Below are positions 1 to 11,184 of a stretch of 64,000 bases of DNA, in pieces. The stretch comes from Epichloe hybrida. Lineage: Eukaryota > Ascomycota > Sordariomycetes > Hypocreales > Clavicipitaceae. A program made the position numbers and the translations under genes. Location of the stretch: assembly GCA_019022495.1 (NCBI GenBank), contig JAFEKR010000007.1, positions 744,001 through 808,000 of the forward strand, written 5' to 3'. The notes beneath the pieces are model-generated. The model made no database searches. It was given only the letters and a program-made list of their open reading frames with translations, and had not been told where the DNA came from. The number at the start of each line of letters is the position of its first letter. Within the stretch, counting starts at the first letter, position 1.

Positions 1-429
1 GACTGGCATCATGATGTACATGTCTGGCAATTCGCTCCAGATTTTTAGCATCATGATGGTGTTCATGGCCTTCAAGAACCCCATTGCCGGCCTGATGGCT
101 ACCAACCAGGCCTTTGAAAAATTCCAGTCGGAGAAGAACGCTGCGCAGGTTCTACAGACCAAGTTGGTGTACGTGGCGATGCAGCTAGTCGCGTTGGCGG
201 TGGGCATTTGGAAAGTGAATTCAATGGGTTTATTGCCGTGAGTGTTTCCAGTTCTCCTTGGTTTCTGGTCTTGCTTGCAGGCATTTTTTTTTACAACTAC
301 GACCGTTCCCAAACCTATCTTGTGACAATCGATCTTACTGATACTCCATCATGCAGAACAACACGGTCAGACTGGTTGATGTGGGAGCCGCTCAGGGAAT
401 CTGTGGACAAGGCCATAACAGCGCTGTGA
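1..429 (+). CDS. EMC4: ER membrane protein complex subunit 4, 3' end (partial)
   Basis: The gene enters from the left edge, so its start is outside the window. Exons are <1..237 and 357..429, with an intron at 238..356 (GTGAGT donor, CAG acceptor). The visible part holds two hydrophobic segments (residues beginning MMYMSGNSLQIFSIMM, and the LVYVAMQLVALAVGIW stretch) and ends in a short SDWLMWEPLRES-type tail. This is the C-terminal pattern of EMC4, a membrane-embedded subunit of the ER insertase complex that inserts tail-anchored and multipass proteins. The splice joins ...GLLP to TTRSDW, which restores the family tail, so the intron call is firm. Nothing looks broken. Expression signals cannot be judged because the 5' end is missing. 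Confidence 0.85.
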
Positions 430-675
430 AGGTTTGTGCGTTATCGTAATTGAAAGGGGGCGAGAAGGCACACGGGTCAAGGGCATTGAAAAGGATACGC
501 CGCAAACTCCGTATGATGGTGCTGCTGGGGCATTCTAGATATTTGTGATGATTTCATATGTATCCTGTACAAACAGTGTCATTATCATTACTCGTCTATG
601 ATGTGTCTATATATATACCTACCCGGGTACTTGATGAGGGTCCCTTCTCTAATGTACCTTGACTCGTCCTTTTCT

Positions 676-1890
676 TCACCGATCCTGCTTCTTCTCGGCT
701 TTCTTCTTAGCCTTTTCTGCTCTCCAGCTAGAACCAAGCTTCTCCAGGGCCCAATGAACAGGAAGGCATGCCACCATGAGCAGGGCCAGAAGAATAAATG
801 TCCACCCCATGCCCATGGCTTCAAACATGTGGTCCAATACTGCTGTTGCAGCTGCACCGGATAAGCAGCGAGTCAAATTATTCGCAGCGGCAGCTGTGGC
901 TGTTGCATCTTCATTCAAATCAACCAGCATGCCAATAATGAAAAGCAGAATCAGCGGCACAGCCACGGTCGTTTCAGCCTCCAGTGACCACCCCCATCTG
1001 ATGAGAGCCATGGCTCCAACAATAATGGCTGGGTACAGGGGCTGAATGCGAGCAGACTCGACCGGGAAGTTCAACATGTCATCCCCCCTCTTACGGCTTA
1101 TTGTCATGCCCAACTTCTTGGCTATACGGCGGCAGTGCCAGTCCACAATATTGCCTTGCAGCAGCATGACTACACAACATCCGACACCATACGGCAAATA
1201 GCACACGCCTGCCTCGAGATCGTCATAGACATAAATCAACTTGAACGAGGTTGCTGGTGTTGTGCCATTAAAATAAAATTGACGTACATGATGGCGGATA
1301 TGAAAAGTATGAGCCTTGTTCTTTATTGAAGACGACTGATAGGGTACGTAGGGGATTGAGCACCCGGATCTTGACTTTGGGAGCAGGTGCTGGCCTTTTC
1401 TTGACGCCTTCGGGTCGCATGTCAATCAAGGTCAAGTTCCATCTCGGCGGTGATATCGAACCATTGCCAACAACATTGCGGCACGTTCCAGGAACGGACA
1501 TGACCCAGGGAATCAGCCAAATGAAGAAATATATGGCACAGAACCAAAATATGGGAAGGCCATCCCAGTTCTTTACTCAGAAGACCACCAAGAACCGGTC
1601 CGACAGCAGGGCCCAGGTTGACACCCGCGCCAACAATGCCCATATATCGGCCTCGCTCCTCGCTTGAAGCAACGTCCGCAACCACGGCATATGCAAGAGC
1701 GATTGTGCCACTACTGCCAGCTGATTGTAAGCATCGCAAAAGCATGGAGCGCCACATAATCCCTTTGTGTTGCCAGCCCAATATTGGCAAGCAAGTAGAT
1801 GATGAATGCGACAGTGAAGGCAGACCGCCGCCCTGCTGTGTCACCCAAATCGCCAAAAAAGAGTAGGGGACAACCCTTTCAAGATCCTCT
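676..1890 (-). pseudogene. Decayed DHA1-family MFS drug:H+ antiporter-like transporter
   Basis: Read on the minus strand, recognisable major-facilitator segments lie in order but in changing frames: DTAGRRSAF and the following helix (about 1860-1750), the RGRYMGIVGAGVNLGP motif and following GPVLGGLL (about 1750-1557), a GNGSISPPRWNLTLID loop (about 1500-1400), then RRIAKKLGMTISRKRGDD and a C-terminal half ending at 676. Frame changes are needed near 1857 (a T6 run), 1747, 1556, 1318 and 1245. The C-terminal half also appears to lack about a dozen residues before MLVDLNED (near 930-950). The N-terminal helices are missing: similarity fades into an AT microsatellite near 1890. The order and motifs resemble the QDR-like DHA1 branch of 12-helix multidrug transporters. 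With this many lesions it cannot encode a working transporter; sequencing error alone is unlikely to explain it. Confidence 0.8.
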
Positions 1891-3280
1891 ATATATATAT
1901 TGGACCACAATTATAGCATTTCTTTCTTCTTCTTTTTTTCTTTCTAAGAGATACGGCTAGCGCAAGCTGGCAACAAACACTCACGATAGGCCACTTGCTG
2001 AGCGGCAAAGACCCGTTACAGGGCCGGTGCCGGACCGCACATAGACGCAGGGGGTATTTTCTTCCCATTTATGGGGTTTCCCTTCTAACAAACCAGTAGG
2101 AGTACTAGCACTAGCACTATATAGAGCTAGCTAGCGTACATAATATATATATGTACTATTTCTAGTACTTCTAAATATTTTAGAGCTAGCTAGCGTAATC
2201 AATATATATATATATTATGTACGCTAGCTAGCTCCATATAGTGCTAGTGCTAGTACTCCTACTAGTTTGTCAGAGGGGAAAACCCATAAATAGGAAGAAA
2301 ACCCCCATGCGTCTATGTGCGGTCCGGGGATATATATGCTCTTGCAAGAGTCGTCAATGAAAGAGTAATCATGGCCGTCGTCACATCGAGACTGTGGCCA
2401 CGGAATCCAAGGCCGGCCGGGTTCCACATTGTTGTAGGACGAAGGTCCACTGCTGCAAACCCAGATCTATGGGCGACCGGATCTTGATTCAGACCACCTC
2501 ATGCTGCTATGCACGAGGAGAGGCACGAAGAATGACGGGATCGATCGGGGGATGAAGGATGGGCAAGCTTATAAGGAAATATAGCAGCTAGGATTTCCAG
2601 GCCGGTGCCAGATCGGAAGAGTTAGCTGTGGTGACGGATGAGATCTCTGCTCTCATCTTTTCTGGTCTTTCGAGTTTGCAGCGTTCGGACGGATGAGGAG
2701 GCCTTTGCCTGTCTATCTGGCTGGTCAATTCAATGATATCTCTGATAAAGATGAAAAATTGACAATATCAATTGAATGCTGTCACGCACTCTCGCCCGTA
2801 ATAGTGGCCGACGCCGCTTGGCTCATGTGGCGCCACTCGGCCAGGTCCCGAAGGATGGAGGGTGCATACTCCGTAGTAACTTAGCAGATTACATTTGCAA
2901 GTTGGGTCGTTTATTCAAGGCGAAACTAATCGGCGCCAATGGTACCACAATGTCGTGAAGTGGATATTCGAAGCCACTGCCAAATTAAGGCCATCGCTTC
3001 TCAGGGCTGGCGTCCCGCGTCGGTCCATGCATGTGTGTTTCTCGCTGCTGCATGAAGGTAGAAGTTGTTGAGGGTTTTAATGTGCGGGCAACTCCAAGGT
3101 GGGGTTCGCTTTTGGTGTGCCCTTGAAGCCAAAGAATGACTAAGCACTGGTGTAGGAGCTTGCTTTCAAGTTACGTAGCTATTTTGGCTTGCATGTCGGT
3201 AACCAAAATTTACACATTGAGCTACGCCTCTACGCATCTAAATCGCGGTCATTGCTTGCATCTTATGCGTGGCTATTATC
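1891..3280. other. Intergenic; contains foldback element, otherwise no gene seen
   Basis: Between the decayed transporter and UFE1. An AT-rich microsatellite, the inverted-repeat element at 2030..2327 and one TACTCCGTA motif at 2867 are visible. Short open frames here have no recognisable protein pattern or splice-supported structure. Confidence 0.6.
2030..2327. mobile_element. 298-bp foldback / MITE-like inverted-repeat element
   Basis: Two arms of about 120 bp (about 2030..2152 and 2203..2327) are near-perfect reverse complements, both beginning CCGGACCGCACATAGACGCA from the outside. They meet around an AT-rich centre with a further TAGAGCTAGCTAGCG copy. Most differences between the arms are C/T or G/A transitions, as expected from ageing or repeat-induced point mutation. 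No coding capacity and no convincing target-site duplication are visible, so the class is unknown. It lies about 140 bp beyond the truncated end of the transporter pseudogene. Confidence 0.7.
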
Positions 3281-4475
3281 ATGTCATTCTCAGCAGCTTC
3301 CCTTCCCCCGTCGACGAATTTGACGAGCACCTTCAATGCTCTACTCGGTCAGAAAGGCGCCGCAACAATATCGGGCAAGGTTGCCCTCGATGTCGACACA
3401 CTGGACGGATTTGTCAAGGAGGCTTATCGCATAGTGAGCTTCGCATCCCGCGGCCCCGTACTTACCGGGACAATTGCTTATCTACTTGCTCCTCACAGAA
3501 CTCGCACATCACCAGTCTGCACAGGGAACTCCGGGATGTCAGGCAAGCATATCTCTCGACGGCGCAGCCACGAAGAGTACCTGGTCAGATGGCAGTCGGG
3601 AAGCCGCAGGTTCTAACCGACCGAGAACGAGAAGATGTTGACATCAATGCGAAACAAATGATTCGTGAGCTCAATGCAAGCATTCGAGGCTTGGATGACG
3701 CAGAGCAACTTCGCCGAGAGACGGAGTCGGCCATTATACGGAAGAAATACGCCAGTGGTTTGAGTGTTTTGGGATCATGGGCATCTGGTGGCAGCGCTAC
3801 GAGCAAAACAGCGGAGCATTTGGCGGCAGAAGCCCAAACGCAGCAAACAGGAATTCATCACGACGGCATATTATGGTTCTTGCGGCAGAGACTGGAGCTA
3901 TGTTGTCGCACTCAGCAAGATATGATGGAATCCAGATTGACTCGCGAGATGGAGAAGACTCGCGGGATGTTGGCTCCGCCCGCAGGCGATTTCGCGGATT
4001 ACCCCCCGACGTCGGAAAAGGCTTGGAGGACTTCCACATCTGGAAACGCTTCGAACGAAGTCAGGTCCTTCACAGAGGGCTTGACAGAGGAACAAGTTCA
4101 AATGTTCGAGGAAGGCAACCGGGACATGATGAAGCACTATGAAAGCACCCTCGACAAAGTGAGGTATGTTTTCTTATTCCTCCGCATAGAAGGATCTGTG
4201 TGACGTCGAGTTTCTCTAATTCACTTTGAAACAGAACGGCAGAAAAGTCGCTCGTCGAAATCTCGGAACTTCAATCCCTGCTTGTCAACAACTTGGCGAC
4301 ACAATCCGCGCACATTGAGCAACTGGTTTCAGATTCCTTGTCAACAACAGATAACGTCGGTGGAGGTAACAAGGAGCTGAAGAAGGCTACGCAGCGAGCG
4401 AGTGCCGCACGGTATACCTTTTTTGCGGCCAGTGGGCTGTGTGCTTTCCTCGTGATTTGGGATCTGATCATATGA
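3281..4475 (+). CDS. UFE1: Syntaxin-18 / Ufe1-type ER t-SNARE
   Basis: CDS join(3281..3433, 3499..4163, 4235..4475), 352 residues. The start is the ATG at 3281; the open frame further upstream uses only non-ATG codons. Introns of 65 and 71 nt have canonical borders, and splicing gives AYRI-NSHITSLHREL and DKVR-TAEKSL, both matching the syntaxin-18 pattern. Residues about 1-90 form the syntaxin-18 N-terminal domain, the stretch EEQVQMFEEGN through IEQLVSDSL (about 245-320) is the Qa SNARE helix, and the last 20 residues are a C-terminal membrane anchor. Ufe1 is the ER target SNARE for COPI vesicles returning from the Golgi and for ER homotypic fusion. The product is typical in length and intact. 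Confidence 0.85.
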
Positions 4476-5181
4476 TCGGGGGGTATCGGGGTATTGCTTC
4501 GCAAAGAAGCCGTTGCTGTTGGGAGCTGCTGATCTGGGCTTGGGACGTGGCGCAGACTCATTTTCTACGGACAGATTGAGGGCCAGCGCGGCAGTATTGC
4601 ATGTGAAAAAGCAGCGCTTGGCCTCGACAGCTTGTCGCGTGTGTGTTGGAAGGTGGTTGAGCCACCCCCACACCTTTGTTCAACCACAATGTACGTGATG
4701 GAGGATAGCAGGAGCAAGCGTGTGAACAACAAGCAGATCATTCAAAGCCTTATAAGCCTTATGATATTGTGTGAAACCTGGCAGACCTGTGGCAAATGCA
4801 CATGTCATGGCTGATGATGTGTGAGCCCGTGTTGCAATATGCGGTACCTGTCATTGGCAGCTGCTGCAAGTGGTTCCAATTTCCAATTCGAGCCGACTGG
4901 GCCTCGGTCGGAAACGACCAGACTCGATGCCCACCCAGCTTGTCACAAGACTTGTCGGGCCAGCCATAAAAGCCGCCACGGCTCCCCGCGCATCCGTTCG
5001 GTTCTGATTCTGGGTTGTACAAGAAGAAGAGGCCTGCCGAATCATTCTGTGGGAAAAGAGGCTGCATCAAGTTACGGATTACGAAGCTGGTTCATTCGCT
5101 CGCGCGCAACACGCAGAATAAGACGTACGAGCAACATCCCTGCACCGACCATCAAAGCCGCCTTCCTCCGAGTTCTCGTCC

Positions 5182-5211
5182 GCCAGCTGTTGCCAGCTGT
5201 TGCCAGCTGTT
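5182..5211. repeat. 10-bp tandem repeat x3
   Basis: Three exact copies of GCCAGCTGTT, about 180-210 bp upstream of the aspartate aminotransferase start. CAGCTG is an E-box-like palindrome; any regulatory role is inference. Confidence 0.8.
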
Positions 5212-5286
5212 TTTTACAGCTTCCCTACCGGCGAGCAGCAGTGACGGACGGGGTTGACATTTGTTGAGCCCGTGCCGCACTGGCCA

Positions 5287-5322
5287 GTCACAGCGCCCGT
5301 CACAGCGCCCGTCACAGCGCCC
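5287..5322. repeat. 12-bp tandem repeat x3
   Basis: Three exact copies of GTCACAGCGCCC followed by a partial fourth (GTCACC), in the presumed 5' leader of the aminotransferase gene. Confidence 0.85.
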
Positions 5323-5389
5323 GTCACCAATCACGCCCATTCGTGATTACTCCCGCCGGCCGTCACCACCCCACCATCATCCCGCCACC

Positions 5390-7091
5390 ATGGCTCCTCC
5401 CTCGTCGTCATCATCGTCGTCGTCGTCGTCGTCGTCTTCCTCTTCTTCACTTGCGAGGCTCAACAATATCGCAAACCACATCTCGCCCGTCATGGCCTCT
5501 GCAACTAATTTCCCGCCCGAAACCGTGCCGCAGGCTCCTGAAGATGCTCTTTTCGGGCTTGCGCGAGCCTACAAGGCTGATACCAGCTCCAACAAGGTCG
5601 ACTTGGTACGTTTGACATGCACATCTTTTGCCAATGCAATGGCCGCTTACACTTGCACAAATAGGGAATCGGTGCTTATCGTGATGACAATGCAAAGCCC
5701 TGGGTTCTTCCAGTCGTCAAGAAGGTAAGTCATCATTCTTCAATGTTTATTGCTTCAACTCCATCCTTGAGTGTTGTATGGCGGCGCACGCGTGTCACCG
5801 TGGCCGATTTTGCGTGTGCTTGGCGCCTTCACTTTGCCAGAGAGCTGGTCACACCAATTGCGGAGAGCCAACCTCGTGCACCTGTCATGTAACTACATTT
5901 TCACCAAGCTCTCTTCTTGATGCGCTTGCAGAACGGCCATGGTTGCATATCTGCCCAAGCCCAAAATTTTATGCGCCCATGTCTGAACTCGGTCACTAAT
6001 GCGACACGTTCCATACATAGGCTGACGAGATTCTCCGAAACAACCCCGAATTGAACCACGAATATGCCCCGATCGCTGGTATCCCGGAATTCACCTCCAA
6101 GGCCGCTGAGCTGATTCTCGGCGCCGACTCCCCGGCCCTCAAGGAGAAGCGGGCCACGTCGATGCAGACCATCTCCGGCACCGGAGCCGTTCATCTCGGC
6201 GCCCTGTTCCTTGCCAAGTTCTACAAGGGCAATCGAACCGTCTACATGTCCAACCCGACATGGGCTAATCACAAGCAGATCTTCGGAAATGTTGGCCTCG
6301 GCGTCGCTGACTACCCTTATTTCTCCAAGAAGACCAATGGCCTGGACTTTGAGGGCATGAAGTCGGCGATCCAGGGGGCTCCCGACCGATCAATCATTCT
6401 TTTGCACCCCTGTGCTCATAACCCGACTGGTGTTGATCCCACGCTGGACCAGTGGAAGGAGCTCGCTGCCATCATTTCAAAGAAGAAGCACTTCCCCTTT
6501 TTTGATTGCGCTTACCAGGGTTTTGCCTCTGGCAATCTGACACAGGATGCTGCTGCGATCCGCTACTTCATTGAACAAGGCTTCGAGACAGTTGTCTGCC
6601 AGAGCTTCGCCAAGAACTTTGGTCTGTACGGCGAGCGAGCTGGCTGCTTCCACGCTATAACTGGCCCTGGTGCCGAAGCCAGCACCACCATTACAAGAAT
6701 CGCTTCTCAGCTGGCCATTCTTCAGCGATCCGAAATCTCCAACCCTCCTCTGTATGGTGCCCGCATTGCTGCCACCGTCTTGAATGACCCGAAGCTCTTT
6801 GCCGAGTGGGAAGACAACCTGCGAACCATGTCGGGCCGCATCATCAAAATGCGAGACGAGTTGCGCTCAAGACTTGAGAAACTTGGTACTCCCGGAACAT
6901 GGAACCATATCACGGATCAAATTGGCATGTTTAGCTTCACAGGTCTGTCAGAAACCCAGGTGCAGAAATTGCGCGACGAGTTTCACATTTATATGACCAA
7001 GAATGGACGCATCTCAATGGCCGGTTTGAATACGAGAAACATTGATCACGTGGCAAATGCCATCAACGAGGTCGTCAAGAAGAGTCAATGA
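5390..7091 (+). CDS. Aspartate aminotransferase (cytosolic type)
   Basis: CDS join(5390..5605, 5665..5724, 6021..7091), 448 residues. It interconverts aspartate and 2-oxoglutarate with oxaloacetate and glutamate using pyridoxal phosphate. Landmarks are GIGAYRDDNAKPW after the first splice, HPCAHNPTGVDPT, DCAYQGFASG and SQSFAKNFGLYGERAG, whose lysine (about residue 290) forms the Schiff base. The ATG at 5390 sits in a strong CCGCCACCATGG context and adds a run of about 16 serines encoded by TCG/TCA/TCT codons. A second in-frame ATG at 5491 (MASATNFPPETV) would give the usual cytosolic-size protein of about 414 residues. Introns are 59 and 296 nt with canonical ends. There is no clear mitochondrial presequence, though the Ser/Arg-containing extension leaves the question open. 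Confidence 0.9.
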
Positions 7092-7664
7092 AGGCGCATG
7101 AGGGGGGGTTTCATTTGGCAGGAGTGACGGGGGTCGAAATTCCATTGAAGCTATGACTGGGTCTACGAAAAGAACATTGTTTCGTTTTATGGGCCAAGAG
7201 CTGGGAATCCCGGCCCTCTGTGTAGACTAATGTAAAAGGAACGGGAGGCTCCGAGTTTGTAGCAGTGCTACTGTGATAAGTGTCCAATTGTCCCGATTGT
7301 GAAGGAAAAACAGTATCGAGAAGGGCATTTTGCTTTGAATAGATTCAGGCCCTGGCTTGGGCTTGTGTTGCGCCGTTTGCACAGTTCTTGGGCGGATTTT
7401 GGTAAGGAATCCAGCGCTCATATACTCCGTGCAGATGAAAAATATGACCCATCTCAAGGATATGTTGTACTCTAACCATCAGTTTGTTCCAAAAAGACCT
7501 GTCGGATGCCCATCAAACAGGTTTGTCAATGCATCCACAGCCAGGCCCGTTTCAGACACCTCCACATCTATTACCACTCTCACTCACCTTGACCTTGACC
7601 TTTATCTTCACACTCACCAATACAACAACACACGTACGGCCGTACACCAGCAAAACCCCAACCC
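7092..7664. other. Intergenic between aminotransferase and unrecognised gene
   Basis: Terminator and promoter space between two plus-strand genes. No coding pattern or repeat of note is visible; TC-rich DNA (ACTCTCACTCACC) precedes the next start. Confidence 0.45.
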
Positions 7665-8748
7665 ATGGCCCGCAAACTACCATGGGAGAAATGCTCACCC
7701 AAAACAGAAGCACCCACCGCGTCTCCATCCGTCGTCGCATCGCCCTCGCCCTCGCCACACATCCGAAGTACCCCCCGTGCCAACGCCAAGCCTCACCAAT
7801 CTACCCTTTCAAGGGCACGAGTCCGCAGCCCGTCTACGTCTCCTCCGCCGGAACCACCAGCCCAGCAGTGCGGATCCCCCCCCCTTCTTCCCCCGTTTTT
7901 CTTTCTGGACAACGCTAAGAACAAATAGGTTCATGGTTCCCACGGACGACAAGTACAGAATGGTTGAAGACGAGCTGCTCCGCGTCGCGCAGCAGTTCAC
8001 GACGCACCTCCACCGCGCAGAGTACACGCGCCTGAAGGAGATGACGAGGTTGCGCAACGCGCGCACAATCAGGGAGATTGAGAGGCCGGTTGTTACGGGG
8101 AGGGCTGCTACGCTGGCGGCGAGATGGAGGAAGGAGGTTGGGGTGCGGGACGAGAGGCAGCGGGCGAGGGAGTGGGGTGCGCCGCTGGTTAGGACGAGTC
8201 TGCGGGGGCTGATGCTGATGGAGAAGAGGGATGATGATGATGATGATGATGATGGGGACGAGGGCAGGATCGGCCTTGGATTCGGGTCGAGAGCGAGGGC
8301 GAGGGGGGGCGACGCGAGGACGAGGGCCGCGGCGGGATGTTCGTCGAGGGCCGCGCTACGGCCGGGGGGGATGGGAGAGACGTCGGGGCCAAGGAGGCCT
8401 GGTGGTGAGGAGGAATCGTCTGCTGGGCGCGAGGCGGAGACGGAGACGCAGACGCAGACGCAGACGCAGACGGAGACGGGGACGGGGACGGAGACGGGGA
8501 CGGAGACGGAGACGGTGGACGGGTTTTGGTCAACGGGGAAGAGACGGGTGGCGGGGTACGGGGGGGATGTGGAGGACGATGAGCGAGGACATGATGATGA
8601 TGATGATGACGGAGATGACGATCCGTTCGGGGTGAATAGAAGGAGAGAGAGGAGGAGGATTCAGTCGCGAGAACAGATGAGGGTGGACAAGGGGAAGGGG
8701 GAAGAGGGGGTGATGCAGGCGCCGGATACGATACCCTCGTTTCTGTGA
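7665..8748 (+). CDS. Unrecognised conserved-looking protein with acidic and ETQT repeat tracts
   Basis: CDS join(7665..7867, 7929..8748), 340 residues. The 61-nt intron (GTGCGG donor, TAG acceptor) joins SPPPEPPAQ to QFMVPTDDKYRMVEDELL, making one frame from two that are each meaningless on their side. The N-terminus is Pro/Ser-rich (begins MARKLPWEK). A charged helical core, DDKYRMVEDELLRVAQQF to about ARWRKEVGV (residues about 70-150), looks like the conserved domain. The C-terminal half is low complexity: an Asp run from a GAT microsatellite (about 8230-8255), an Arg/Gly-rich stretch, and a GAGACG/CAGACG minisatellite giving Glu-Thr/Gln-Thr repeats (about 8435-8515). I do not recognise the family; a nuclear protein is suggested only by composition. 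Confidence 0.65.
8432..8515 (+). repeat. Coding 6-bp minisatellite (GAGACG/CAGACG)
   Basis: About 13 hexamers of the form (G/C)AGACG/GGGACG in the coding strand, translating as Glu-Thr, Gln-Thr and Gly-Thr pairs. Its length probably varies between strains. Confidence 0.8.
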
Positions 8749-8990
8749 AAACTTGCTTCGCATACTATCACCAAAGTACCATGTTTGATTTGCCAGAGAG
8801 ACATTGTTCGCATGCATGATGTGGAGCGCTCGCTCCTTCATGGAGTTGAGTCTAGACACGCACGCACGATGGGATGCACTTTAGCACGGGGGCACGATGA
8901 AGAAATAGATTCCACGCTCGAGTACCAGGCGCCGAGGGGGGTTTTTTTTTTGAGCAAATTTATAAACAGCGAATCTGCCGCTGAAATCCT

Positions 8991-10640
8991 TTAGGGGTCC
9001 TTCACCGTGAGTTCATCAAAGTCGTCCAACAATTCTTTCATGTCCACGTGCGGAGCGCCATCGTCTTCCTCTTCGTCCTCCGTCTCCGCCATGCTCATCT
9101 CCTCCTCCATCTCCCGCTTCTTCTCGTTCTTGTAAAGAGCAAGAGCCGCGCGGAGCTCTTCATCCTCTTCGACATCCTGCAAGAACAGCTCGTACTCGCG
9201 GTCCATGCGATCCTGGTCAGCCTTCTTGGGCAGCAGCTCGCCTTCGTCCTTGTTCAAGCGCTTGAGCTTCCAGTTGCGGCGGCGGTTCCTCCTGCGACCC
9301 GGGTAGTGTTTCTTGACGAGCACGACGTCCGGGATGGTGGATGCATAGACGTTGGACTCCTCAATGGACTCGAATTCGGGGTTGTTGAACATGGTGCCTG
9401 TAAGCAGGTAGCCCATGGCTAAGTCGCCGGGCTTCAGGTAGTGGCCCAGATGCGTTCTGGTGAAGTAGGTCTGGTCATTGACGCCCAGGTCTGAGGCTCG
9501 GGCAACAGTTGCTTCTGAAAGCACCCACTTGCCCCTGCGTGTGCTGGTAGGCTCAATATCCATGATGACGAATTCCACCAGCTCCTTCGCATCGGCGAGC
9601 GATCGGAACGGATCACGCCAATATATCGGCGAGCTGATATGGGCCGTCTGCAGGGTCTGAGGGTCCATCAGGTACACGGCCGTGCCGATCTTGTGGCACA
9701 TCACCAACGGGTTAATGTTGCCCTGTTGTTTTGCTAGCTTGATGGGCATGGCCACCAGGTCATCTCTGCAAATGGGCACAATCTCAGCCGAGTACGTAAA
9801 TTTGTACGATCGCTTGGACGTGTGTGTATCCAAAGAAATCAGCTCCTGTGAATTCTTCACCTTGATTGGCACAACCGAGTTGAGAAAGTCGATGAATTTC
9901 TCCGCCTGGTTCTTTTGTGAGAAGAAAAAGTCGATGCCATCCTTGGCCTCCCTGATGTTGAGAGTGTCCCTGTGGGCGCTGTGCTTCATGATGAGCTGCT
10001 CCAGGAACAAGAACGTTCGCTTGTGCAGGACCTTTTGTCGAACCTGTACACACGCTCGCCACACATTGGCAGTATACGACTTGGCGCATTCGGGGCACTG
10101 CTGCGTGGCCACCATGTACACGACTTCGAAACTCTGTTGGAGCAAGACACCGTCCTGCACGGCATCCTGAATCGTGATCTTGACCTTTATTCTGCGCGAA
10201 TGGGGCTCCGTCCACACAAAACTAGCATCCACAATGCGCACTTTGTGAAGACCTCGTAATTTCTTGAGACACAGGGCGAGGAGTTCACGGGATTCGGGCA
10301 TGGCCACGACCCAGCTAGTCGGAGGGAGGAGCCATCGATCGCAGTCTCGGCAGAAATTCAGGGTCGCTTCACGCTGGATGCCCCGGGAGATGTCGACGGT
10401 GAGTTTGACACAGTTGAAGCAAAGGGCGCCGGTAGCTGTAGTTCCGTCTATAGGAGCACCGCAGTTGCAACAGAGAATTCTGTTCCAGAGAAGACAGAAA
10501 CATTAGCCCTTGGTTTCTCATGTCGGTTTCTCTCTCGCCCACAGACAATTGTGGCAGACGAGGGCTTGCACTTACGTCGCGGCAGTTTGTTGCTGCGTCG
10601 CCACAATAGGGACGGGAGCATCGTCAAGATCCATCGACAT
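8991..10640 (-). CDS. NMD3: 60S ribosomal export protein NMD3
   Basis: CDS complement(join(8991..10479, 10576..10640)), 517 residues, close to the 518 of yeast. NMD3 loads onto nascent 60S subunits and bridges them to exportin Crm1. The short first exon (begins MSMDLDDAPV) is joined by a 96-nt intron to ILCCNCGAP, giving CxxC zinc-binding pairs (CCNCG, CFNC, CRDC and later CPEC). The central NMD3 domain follows, then HYPGRRRNRRRNWKLKRL, a basic nuclear localisation-type segment, and an acidic C-terminus (EDEEEDDG, LLDDFDELTV) where the leucine-rich export signal is expected. The ATG at 10307 is internal and would lose the first zinc pairs. No damage is seen. Confidence 0.93.
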
Positions 10641-11184
10641 TGTGGCTAAATATGTCAGCGACGACTATGTTGAAAATGTGTTATTGCGGAAAAAGAAAGT
10701 AGAAACTGGACATCTCACGTCCACAGAGAAAGGCGGCGAAAGACTTGGTCGTCGCGGGGGTGCAAATGTCAACGAAAATTATTTGCCCCGCTGCTCGATA
10801 AGCCGTCTGAAGAGTCTTATCGACGGGGTTCGAAGAAGAGTCATACATACGGATTACATACATACGGAGTACATATGTACATAATAAAAAAGGTGGGGCG
10901 TGGCACGATAGCCACGGCGGGGCCCAATAAAACTCTAACCTGAAGCGGGACGATGCCGATTGCGATTTGTCGAGCGGACCGTTTGATGTCTGGGGGAAAA
11001 TGCAACTTTCGCATCTTTTCCAGCGTAATTTCATTATTTTCGATAGCAGTCATCGGTGCCCACGGGACCGCGCAACGAACAGGCCCTTGTTTGTTCCCGG
11101 CTCGATCATTGATTACAGATCCGCGATTTTACGACGAACGCTATGCAAATAAAATATCAAACCAGTGCAAAATCCCCAGGAATA
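10641..11184. other. Intergenic between NMD3 promoter and ESF2 3' end
   Basis: No gene recognised. Holds the dispersed motif TACGGAGTACATATGTACAT at 10863, next to two related TACATACGG copies. Confidence 0.5.

Larger units (their letters stand above)
4476..5389. other. Intergenic, promoter side of aspartate aminotransferase
   Basis: No gene recognised. Two short tandem repeats lie within about 210 bp of the next start codon: GCCAGCTGTT x3 at 5182..5211 and GTCACAGCGCCC x3 at 5287..5322. Confidence 0.5.

Noticed and set aside
8189..8635. Long Arg-rich and Ser/Pro-rich frames on both strands
   Set aside because: They are shadows of the GAGACG minisatellite and GAT run inside the gene at 7665..8748.
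10307..10307. NMD3 start at the internal ATG
   Set aside because: The upstream spliced sequence supplies the zinc-binding CxxC pairs characteristic of NMD3.
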